Shown: positions 15,327 to 22,573 of the stretch, piece by piece
How the letters are laid out: the number at the start of each line of letters is the position of its first letter
How positions within the stretch are numbered: position 1 is the stretch's first letter
NCBI RefSeq assembly: GCF_014698065.1
Contig: NZ_JACJSI010000071.1
Span: forward strand, 1-35,511
Length of the DNA: 35,511 nucleotides
From: Nostoc flagelliforme FACHB-838
GTDB taxonomy: Bacteria > Cyanobacteriota > Cyanobacteriia > Cyanobacteriales > Nostocaceae
Direction: 5' to 3'
Made by a program: the position numbers and the translations under genes
Notes under the pieces: model-generated
The model's input: only the letters and a program-made list of their open reading frames with translations
Database searches by the model: none
Told to the model about the DNA's origin: nothing

Positions 15327-16715
15327 TTACAACACTCTGTGGAAATACTCACGGTACAAATTGCATCTAGGCATTACCTGATTGTCCTGTTGCTGCACTA
15401 ATCCCATACTGTGCAACTTATAAATCTGCATTGAATTTAATTCCACTGGTTCAAGTGAAGTGACCACCTTTTTCAACGCTTCTTTTAAACCTTGAGTTTC
15501 TTCTGAGTGCAGCATTTCTAAGTATGATCGCAGATGGTTGCTGTAAATTCCTGCTTCTGTGGAAGCATCTTGTAATAGCTGCTTTAGCGTTGCCTTTGCA
15601 GTGTAAACTTCGTACATTGCTAACCGTAGCAGATAAGGATGTCCTCCCACTATATTCATTAGTTCCTTTACTTGAGTATCATTCCAATTCAGTCCATGAA
15701 CGTGAGCCAAATCTATCACCTGCTTGTGGTCAAATTCCAGCAACGGCACTGGTAGCCCCGCATTAAAGGGAGATTGGTTCATGTCTAAGGGAATATAAAC
15801 TTCGGTAGAATGTGCCATTACCAGCCTTAGTTGTTTCCATTGCTCAGAAATTTTCCCTTTCTCATGCCAGCTTCGCAGCATCCCGAAAAAGTCTTCAATC
15901 ACTTGGTTATAAGGAAAAATCCGATCCACTTCATCTAATCCTAATACCAAAGGACAATCTATTTCTGGCAATAAATATTCCTCAAAGTACACTGTGCAGT
16001 TATCATTGCTCCCTAAAATTTCTGTATCCCAATAATCTTTTAATCGATTTTCTAACTTTAACTTCCGACCAACCATTAAACACAACCAACGCACGAACTT
16101 GTCTAAATCCGTTAAAATTGCTCGCTCTACACTACTTAAATCCAAATATACCGTTTGATAATTCTGGGATTCAGCATAAGCGAGAATCCTGGTAAGCAAT
16201 GAAGTTTTGCCCATCAGCTTCGGTGCTTTAATCCGAATTAAGGAAGCGGGTTTGACAACTGTCTCGTAACAAACAGATTCTAGACCATCTCGCTCCACAT
16301 AAAAAAGAGAACCCAGAGGAACTGAACCGTCTGGAAACGGTAGCTCTGCTAACGGGGATTTTGGCTGCTTGACATTGCTATGAATATGTGGAGGTAATTG
16401 CCTTTCCCAAGCTCTCTCCAGTGCTCCTTTAAAATTAGTCTTTGTTACTTCTTCCCCTAACGCCTCTGAAAGCTTTCGCCACAGATGAGGACCTACATCT
16501 CCTCTGAGATAGTTTACAGAGAGATGGTACTGCTCTGCCATCTTTTCATAAGTCAGACCCGGCCACGAGCCTTGAAGCACGTCTATTTCAATATCTTTAA
16601 GGTGTTCTCCAAGATTATTGAAGACAATTTGCTCGGCAACCTGTTTAGCTTTTTCCCAGGTAAAGGCTGATTTTGAGTTCATGAATGCTAAAGAGATAGC
16701 TGTTTTTGTTACCAT
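15327..16715 (-). CDS. AAA-like (AAA_35) STAND-type ATPase with N-terminal HTH-like domain
   Basis: About 462 residues from ATG 16713-16715 (an ATG at 16680-16682, giving MNSKSAFTWEK, is also possible). The first 95 residues (TWEKAKQVAEQIV to NYLRGDVGPHLWRKLSEALG) are homologous to the start of the NB-ARC protein at 9964-11688. The ATPase part has PLGSLFYVERDGLE, a Walker A-like APKLMGKTSL, Walker B LVLGLDEVDRIF, and the terminal AAA_35 pattern VGGHPYLLRLAMYEV. This family is common in cyanobacteria, is often linked to CHASE2, TIR-like or WD40 modules, and is thought to act in signalling. This protein has no extra effector domain. It stands alone between the shortened IS and the broken chitinase gene. 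Confidence 0.8.
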   Translation of the reverse strand: MVTKTAISLAFMNSKSAFTWEKAKQVAEQIVFNNLGEHLKDIEIDVLQGSWPGLTYEKMAEQYHLSVNYLRGDVGPHLWRKLSEALGEEVTKTNFKGALERAWERQLPPHIHSNVKQPKSPLAELPFPDGSVPLGSLFYVERDGLESVCYETVVKPASLIRIKAPKLMGKTSLLTRILAYAESQNYQTVYLDLSSVERAILTDLDKFVRWLCLMVGRKLKLENRLKDYWDTEILGSNDNCTVYFEEYLLPEIDCPLVLGLDEVDRIFPYNQVIEDFFGMLRSWHEKGKISEQWKQLRLVMAHSTEVYIPLDMNQSPFNAGLPVPLLEFDHKQVIDLAHVHGLNWNDTQVKELMNIVGGHPYLLRLAMYEVYTAKATLKQLLQDASTEAGIYSNHLRSYLEMLHSEETQGLKEALKKVVTSLEPVELNSMQIYKLHSMGLVQQQDNQVMPRCNLYREYFHRVL

Positions 16716-16737
16716 TTTATAGTTTTTATTTCTTAGT

Positions 16738-16770
16738 ATAACTAACCGCGAAGGGCGCAAAGGACACGAA
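16738..16770. repeat. Short dispersed repeat (ACCGCGAAGGGCGCAAAGG type)
   Basis: The string AACCGCGAAGGGCGCAAAGG with its ACACGAAG continuation, just upstream of the AAA-like gene, resembles a purine-rich spacer repeat I associate with cyanobacterial genomes. Only one copy is seen here. Confidence 0.35.
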
Positions 16771-16831
16771 GTAATAAGAGTTTCAGAGAGTTCTTGCGTA
16801 AATCCTAGTTATATTACACTCAAGTTAAGTT

Positions 16832-18008
16832 CTACAACAAATTAGCAGCAGCAATATTAACTAATGAATCAGGATCAGTAATTGGCAAGTCACCAATAAG
16901 TTGCCAGAAAAACATTCCGCCTAGACCTTGTTGTTCAACATAATTAACTTTTTCCAGGACTGATTGTGTATCTTCATAAGTACTAAACTCTTGTTTTTGA
17001 GAATTATAAATATAGGGAACTTTAGCGCTATCATCCCAGTAATATTGATATCCATTTGTACCCACCTGATCGTGGATATCTCTATACAAAAGTGAATCAT
17101 TTCCCGAGGTAGCACTTTGAAACTACAAAAGTTTCGCTAAAAGTTCCATTACTTTGACCCAGAGAGACAAAGACATTATCATATCCAAAGCCAACAATAT
17201 CTGCGCGACCATCACCGTTGACATCAGCGAGTTGACGCGGATATTTGTCAAAGCTAGTCCATCCCCCTTTATTGACGGTAAAATCATCATTTTTCGCTAC
17301 AAAAGCTTCGCCAAAAGTTCCATTACTTTGACCTAAAGATACATAAACAGCATTATTTGCCAAACCAATAATATCTGCGCGACCATCACCGTTGATATCA
17401 GCGAGTTGACGCGGATATTTGTCAAAGCTAGTCCATCCCCCTTTATTGACGGTAAAATCATCATTTTTCGCTACAAAAGCTTCGCCAAAAGTTCCATTAC
17501 TTTGACCTAAAGATACATAAACAGCATTATTTGCCAAACCAATAATATCTGCGCGACCATCACCGTTGATATCAGCGAGTTGACGCGGATATTTGTCAAA
17601 GCTAGTCCATCCCCCTTTATTGACGGTAAAATCATCATTTTTCGCTACAAAAGCTTCGCCAAAAGTTCCATTACTTTGACCTAAAGATACATAAACAGCA
17701 TTATTTGCAAAACCAATAATATCTGCGCGATCGTCACCGTTGACATCAGCAAGTTGACGCGGATATTTGTTAAAGCAAGTCCATTTCCCTTTCTTGACAG
17801 TAAAATTATCGTTTCTGGCTATAAAAGCTTCACTAAAAGTTCCATTACTTTGACCCAAAGATACATAAACAGCATTATCTGCAAAACCAACAATATCAGC
17901 TCGACTATCACCGTTGACATCAGCAACTTGGCGTGGATATTTGCCAAAATTAGTCAATTGTGGCAAAAAACTAAACTTTTTAATAGCTAACTTTTTTGTT
18001 CCGTACAT
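16832..18008 (-). pseudogene. VCBS/FG-GAP repeat protein joined out of frame to a GH18 chitinase C-terminus
   Basis: From ATG 18006-18008 a 303-residue frame encodes about five FG-GAP/VCBS-type repeats, each with a calcium-binding-like DINGDGRADI core, a beta-propeller arrangement. It stops at 17097. In another frame, open from about 17127 and reading FQSATSGNDSLLYRDIHDQV, lies the C-terminal 100 residues of a glycoside hydrolase family 18 chitinase (GYQYYWDDSAKVPYIYN, EQQGLGGMFFWQLIGD) ending at 16832. The catalytic DxxDxDxE strand is absent. The junction around 17120-17130 therefore looks like a deletion that removed most of the GH18 domain and shifted the frame. There is no signal peptide at the present start, so the N-terminus may also be lost. 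Confidence 0.75.
17200..17990 (-). repeat. Tandem 174-bp repeats encoding VCBS units
   Basis: The unit is 174 bp (58 residues). For example GCGAGTTGACGCGGATATTT recurs at about 17227, 17401 and 17575. The central copies are nearly identical at DNA level, while the outer ones have diverged, which suggests recent homogenisation or expansion. Confidence 0.85.
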
Positions 18009-18130
18009 GATGATAACAATGCTCCCTTCAAAAAGTTACGATCACTGCACTAAGTAAGATACTCTGCATTGGGGCACTGGAGGCCGCAGCTACAGAGACA
18101 AAATCTACCTAAATGGGTTTCAGACGCTTG

Positions 18131-18257
18131 AACCTATCCCACTATTCCAAAAAACCCTACTTCGTTTCGTAAAATGTGCTTGAAAACCTTAATTTTTCGT
18201 TTTCAGTTCTCAATAAACTTAAGCTTTGTAGCACAAATATTATTAGTGGGATAGGTT
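18131..18257. mobile_element. MITE-like inverted-repeat element, 127 bp
   Basis: AACCTATCCCACTA (18131-18144) is repeated inverted at 18244-18257. The 4-mer CTTG abuts both ends (18127-18130 and 18258-18261) and may be a target duplication. The interior has no reading frame. A single related end is seen at 12292-12308. Short duplications of this type are made by IS5/IS701-like enzymes, but a 4-base match alone is weak. Confidence 0.55.
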
Positions 18258-18776
18258 CTTGATTTTCCATAAGTCTGCAAAGGCGGATTTCGTTTTTATA
18301 GTCATGATTTATAATCACCTATTTCATGTTTAAAGACTGTTTAAGTGTTGATATTTTTTGTTGACCATTTTTCGTTTATCTTACCTATTAGTTGGATTTT
18401 TAGTTCATTGTTATATTTTTATTGATTTTTATGAAAAAATTGCTTTTAAAAGACATAAATTTAGACGATATAATATTAATTATATATTCTAAAAAGATAT
18501 AATAGAAATTTTTTCAAGATTAGAAAAAATATATTAGGCTCCTTTAATTAGTAGTTACTGGTATTTGTAAGCTTATTCAACTCATACCCACTATATTTAT
18601 GCTAAATTGTGAATAATACAATAAGAAAAAGTCAGATGTTTGTCAATTAATTAGTAATACTAAAAAATCGAAAATAGGGAAAAGTCAGGTAAAGTCAGTT
18701 GAGGAAAGAAAAATTATACTATTTTTCTCTAGGAATGCTAGATAATAAATTATTTATATGCCTGTATTATGAACTT

Positions 18777-18973
18777 AAGGATTCAGGTGTTTCAAACCTA
18801 GCCACAAAGAGGGTTTCAAGATTAGCTTTCTAGTTTAGTCAAAACCTTATTTGCAATAAGCTATGAAGTTAAAACACTTTTTGAAACTTTATTGAGAAGA
18901 GGATTTTCTATCTTTTTTGTACAAACGCCTATAAAACAATAGTTTGAGCAATTTTGATCTGACCTGAATCCTT
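18777..18973. repeat. 12-bp inverted repeat pair upstream of the AAA-CHASE2 gene
   Basis: AAGGATTCAGGT (18777-18788) and ACCTGAATCCTT (18962-18973) are perfect reverse complements 173 bases apart; the second arm ends 42 bases before the ATG at 19016. It could be the ends of a decayed element or paired regulatory sites. Confidence 0.45.
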
Positions 18974-19015
18974 GCTTAAAACTAAATATATTGAAAAATG
19001 TAAAGGACAGCTTTG

Positions 19016-21745
19016 ATGACAGCAGCTAAGTCAAACTTTGAATATCAAATTGGAGGGAGCCTTGAGAGTAGCGCTCCTAGCTATGTGAAACGATATGCTG
19101 ATACAGAATTTTATGAAGCCTTAAAGTGGGGTCAGTTTTGTTACGTGCTGAACTCGCGGCAGATGGGCAAGTCTAGCTTGCGAGTGCAGATGATGCAAAG
19201 GCTACAAGCAGAAGGAATCATCTGTGCGTTTATTGATTTGACAGGAATGGGAACACAAGATGTAACTCCAGAAAAGTGGTATGCTGGGATTGTCCAATCT
19301 TTGGTGAGTAGTTGCCAACTGCACTCAAAAATTCAATGGCGGAGTTGGTGGCGTGAGAGGCGAGATTTGCTTTCACCAGTGCAGTGTTTGAGCCAATTTA
19401 TTGAAGAAGTACTGTTAGTAGAGACTAAGCAAAATATAGTTATTTTTATCGATGAAATCGATCGCGTCTTAAGTCAGAATTTCTCACTAGATGATTTTTT
19501 TGCTTTAATTAGATTCTTCTTTCAGCAACGAGAAGTTAATTATGAATATAGGCGTTTGACTTTTGCACTATTAGGGGTTGCAAATCCTAACGAACTGATT
19601 CAAAATAAGACCCAGACACCATTCAATATTGGCAAGGCCATTGAACTGCAAGGATTCCAGCCTGATGAAGTACAACCATTAATAGATGGTTTGAACCAGA
19701 GAGTAAGTAACCCCGAAGGGGTTCTCATGCAGATACTAGAATGGACAGGTGGGCAACCGTTTCTCACGCAAAAGCTGTGTCAGTTTATAGTTTTGGAGTC
19801 AACGGCTCAAAAATTTTCATCGGTTGAGCAAGTAGTAAGGTTGCACATTGTTGAGAATTGGGAATCTCAAGATGAACCTGAGCATTTGAGGACGATTCGG
19901 GATCGCATTTTGTACAGAAATGAAAAACGTACAGGTAGATTATTAGAGTTATACCAGCAAATTTTACGTCAAGGAGAGATTTCTGCTGATGGAACTCCTG
20001 AACAAATCGAATTACGGCTGTCAGGGTTAGTAGTTGAGCAACAAGGCAAGCTCAAGGTATATAATCGCATTTACGAAGCTGTATTCAACCACAGTTGGGT
20101 TGAGCGTAAATTAGCAGAGTTGCGACCCTATGCAGAAGCGATCGCAGGCTGGTCAGCATCATCTTGCGAAGATGAATCCTACTTATTGCGAGGACAAGCT
20201 TTACAGGATACCTTAGCTTGGGCATTAGGTAAAAGCCTTGGCGATTTAGATTATCAATTTTTAGCTGCCAGTCAGGACTTAGCCAAACGCCAAGCCCAAA
20301 TTTCACTGCAAGCACTAGCACAAGCTAATAAACTTTTGGCACAAGCTAGACAAAAAGCCAAGCCAGAAGTTTTGCAACGGCGAATTGGCTTATTTTGGAT
20401 ACCACGGATTGCTATATGTGTGACTGCACCTATTCTACTGCTGCGCTTTGGTGGGCTGTTGCAGGGTGGCGAGTGGAGTCTACTTGACCAATTTTTTCGC
20501 TGGCGACTGTTGCAAGAGTCACCAGAGAAACGGATAGCGATTGTCACTATTGATGAAGAAGATATACAAAAGGTAGGAAAGTGGCCTATCCCCGATCGAG
20601 TTTTAGCTAAGGCAATTGTTAATATTAAAGCCCAAAAACCTAGAGCAATTGGTTTAGATATTGTTCGAGATTTGCCTGTAGAACCTGGGTATCAGGACTT
20701 GGTTAACATCTTCCAATCAACTCCTAACTTATATGGAATTGAGAATGTTGGGGGAAGTAAGATTGATACCATTGCCCCTCCTCCCGCTCTTGACCCAGAA
20801 AGAGTGGGCTTTGCCGATCAGGTGGTGGATGCAGATGGTAAGGTGCGTCGTGCATTATTATTAGTACTCTCGCAAAATGAAACACGCTACAGTTTGGCAA
20901 TGAAACTGGCGCTGCACTATTTAGAGAATGAAAAGATAACCCCAGAATTGGTTGATAACGACCCCCAACGTCAAAGGTGGCGTTTGGGTAAAGCTGTTCT
21001 TGAGCGGTTTGTGGGTAATGATGGAGGCTACGTCCATGCAGATTCTGGAGGTTATCAGATTTTGCTGAACTTTAGAGGAAATCAGGAAAATTTTGCTACT
21101 TTCCCTTTAAGGGATATCTTGGAAAAGACCATTCCTCCTGATAGTTTACGCGATCGCCTAGTTTTGATTGGCACTACTGCTGCAAGCATTAAAGATGTAT
21201 TTTATACGCCCTATAACAGTGGTCTATTTAGTTCTTCACAGCCGATGAGTGGGGTGAGTGTTCATGCCAACATTATTAGTCAAATAATAAGTGCTGTTGT
21301 TGATGGCAGACCTTTGCTTCGTGTTTGGCAAGAACCTATAGAAGGGCTGTGGATTTTAGTTTGGGCGGGATTAGGAGCATTAGTTAGCCGACAGTTGAGG
21401 TCTTCAATCGCGATCGCTGTTAGTATAATCTTTGCTGGTGCTGGACTTTTGGGGATTGGCTTTTTAGCCTTTTGCTTAGGCTGGTGGTTACCCATCATTC
21501 CCTCGCTGTTAGTGTTTTTGGGATCAGCAGTCGCCTTAGAGTTGGTTACTCACAAGCAACTTGAAAGACTCCAATTCCATCATACTTTGGCACTGCTTTT
21601 AGAAATGTGCCAAGACCATCCCCTTGCTGGAGCAATTGCCGTTGAATACCTCAAGCAGTCAGAAAGCCGGGAGAATCAGGCTTTTATCGAGCAGCAGTTA
21701 CAAGAAAAACAGTTAACAACTTCTACAATCGAAGTGGTTGAGTAG
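19016..21745 (+). CDS. AAA-like (AAA_35) ATPase-CHASE2 membrane sensor protein
   Basis: 909 residues from ATG 19016 with AAAGGA at 19002-19007. Residues 1-350 form an AAA_35 domain: IGGSLESSAPSYVKRYAD, Walker A NSRQMGKSSL, Walker B IVIFIDEIDRVL, and WTGGQPFLTQKLCQFI. A helical linker leads to one membrane segment (IAICVTAPILLLRFGG) and then a CHASE2 extracytoplasmic sensor domain (WSLLDQFFRWRLL, IAIVTIDEEDIQKVGKWP, RLVLIGTTAASIKDVFYTPY, SGVSVHANIISQII). Three hydrophobic helices follow near 770-845. There is no kinase or cyclase output domain, so the signal must pass to the cytoplasmic ATPase part. It is convergent with the DUF928 gene and overlaps it by 23 bases. The ligand is unknown. Confidence 0.88.
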   Translation: MTAAKSNFEYQIGGSLESSAPSYVKRYADTEFYEALKWGQFCYVLNSRQMGKSSLRVQMMQRLQAEGIICAFIDLTGMGTQDVTPEKWYAGIVQSLVSSCQLHSKIQWRSWWRERRDLLSPVQCLSQFIEEVLLVETKQNIVIFIDEIDRVLSQNFSLDDFFALIRFFFQQREVNYEYRRLTFALLGVANPNELIQNKTQTPFNIGKAIELQGFQPDEVQPLIDGLNQRVSNPEGVLMQILEWTGGQPFLTQKLCQFIVLESTAQKFSSVEQVVRLHIVENWESQDEPEHLRTIRDRILYRNEKRTGRLLELYQQILRQGEISADGTPEQIELRLSGLVVEQQGKLKVYNRIYEAVFNHSWVERKLAELRPYAEAIAGWSASSCEDESYLLRGQALQDTLAWALGKSLGDLDYQFLAASQDLAKRQAQISLQALAQANKLLAQARQKAKPEVLQRRIGLFWIPRIAICVTAPILLLRFGGLLQGGEWSLLDQFFRWRLLQESPEKRIAIVTIDEEDIQKVGKWPIPDRVLAKAIVNIKAQKPRAIGLDIVRDLPVEPGYQDLVNIFQSTPNLYGIENVGGSKIDTIAPPPALDPERVGFADQVVDADGKVRRALLLVLSQNETRYSLAMKLALHYLENEKITPELVDNDPQRQRWRLGKAVLERFVGNDGGYVHADSGGYQILLNFRGNQENFATFPLRDILEKTIPPDSLRDRLVLIGTTAASIKDVFYTPYNSGLFSSSQPMSGVSVHANIISQIISAVVDGRPLLRVWQEPIEGLWILVWAGLGALVSRQLRSSIAIAVSIIFAGAGLLGIGFLAFCLGWWLPIIPSLLVFLGSAVALELVTHKQLERLQFHHTLALLLEMCQDHPLAGAIAVEYLKQSESRENQAFIEQQLQEKQLTTSTIEVVE

Positions 21746-22484
21746 CGATCGCTTCTAGCCCTACCGACTTAAGAAAGTTAGTCCAGATATCTGCTATGAC
21801 TTGATCATTAGGTTGAGCATTTCTGATTTGAGCTAGATTAATAACAGCATCGTACCAAATTCCTTGTTTACTGTAAGCATCTGCCTGCTCCAAAGTTGTC
21901 TTCGGGTGACTCTGGAGTTGAGGTAAAACCACACGGCGTACCCACGAGGTGATTACTGGATCGTTAGGGTTGGGTTTTTCCCCACATATCAATACTAAAG
22001 ACCACTGATAATTTTTGCCTACTTCCAGAGGGGGGAAGCTATCTGCTAACTTGATGCTAATAATACCAGGTTCACCTTTAATAGGAATAAAGCTTTGAGA
22101 ATGAAGCTGATTGTCTTCTGTCATCAAGCTTAAGACTACTTTCTTGGCAGATGTTTGCGGTAGATACACTAAAAATGTCGGATGCTCTGCTATAGTCAAC
22201 CCATAGTTGTTGTCAGTAGGAGCAAGAAGCATCAAAGGGGTTTTATTGGCTGAGGTAGTGTTTAATGTTGCATCTTGAGAACATTGCAAATTACTACGCG
22301 ATCCACCCGATGATGTAGATTTTGGCTTATCTTGATTTGGTGGTGGTTTAAATATTATCCGTTGGGGTTTTGAGCGATTAGTCGGCGTTGGAGTATTTGC
22401 AGTTGATTGGGCAATTATTGGTTGCGTCCCTATAAGAAACAACCCTATCGTAATTAGACCAATCAACTGTTGACTATTTAACAT
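21723..22484 (-). CDS. DUF928 family exported protein
   Basis: 253 residues with a signal peptide (MLNSQQLIGLITIGLFLIG to PIIAQS), then a Pro/Ser/Thr-rich linker (PTPTNRSKPQRIIFKPPP) and the DUF928 domain (LMLLAPTDNNYGLTIAEHPTF, FPPLEVGKNYQWSLVLICG, VVLPQL, YSKQGIWYDAVINLAQIR). DUF928 proteins of cyanobacteria have no known biochemical role and often sit next to CHAT or two-partner secretion genes, as here. It is probably the last gene of the minus-strand run from TpsB. The 3' end overlaps the end of the AAA-CHASE2 gene. Confidence 0.85.
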   Translation of the reverse strand: MLNSQQLIGLITIGLFLIGTQPIIAQSTANTPTPTNRSKPQRIIFKPPPNQDKPKSTSSGGSRSNLQCSQDATLNTTSANKTPLMLLAPTDNNYGLTIAEHPTFLVYLPQTSAKKVVLSLMTEDNQLHSQSFIPIKGEPGIISIKLADSFPPLEVGKNYQWSLVLICGEKPNPNDPVITSWVRRVVLPQLQSHPKTTLEQADAYSKQGIWYDAVINLAQIRNAQPNDQVIADIWTNFLKSVGLEAIATQPLRL

Positions 22485-22573
22485 AGGTTATCCTTTAGTA
22501 AAGTCTAAGCTCTAATTAAAGTGATACTCATAATTAATGCTCAATTCCGAAAATACAGTATATTACTTGCTGA

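Larger units (their letters stand above)
18009..19015. other. AT-rich intergenic region with inverted repeats, no gene
   Basis: About 1 kb without a credible coding region. It contains the 127-bp inverted-repeat element at 18131-18257, an AT-rich tract with several stops in all frames (18300-18700), short GTCAG-containing repeats near 18630-18700, and the 12-bp inverted repeat 18777-18788/18962-18973 just before the AAA-CHASE2 gene. Confidence 0.6.

Noticed and set aside
16921..17115. 64-residue frame overlapping the chitinase tail
   Set aside because: Frame-shifted shadow of the GH18 fragment, with no independent similarity.
17200..17990. CRISPR-like regular repeats
   Set aside because: The 174-bp period is coding (58-residue VCBS units) and has no spacer structure.
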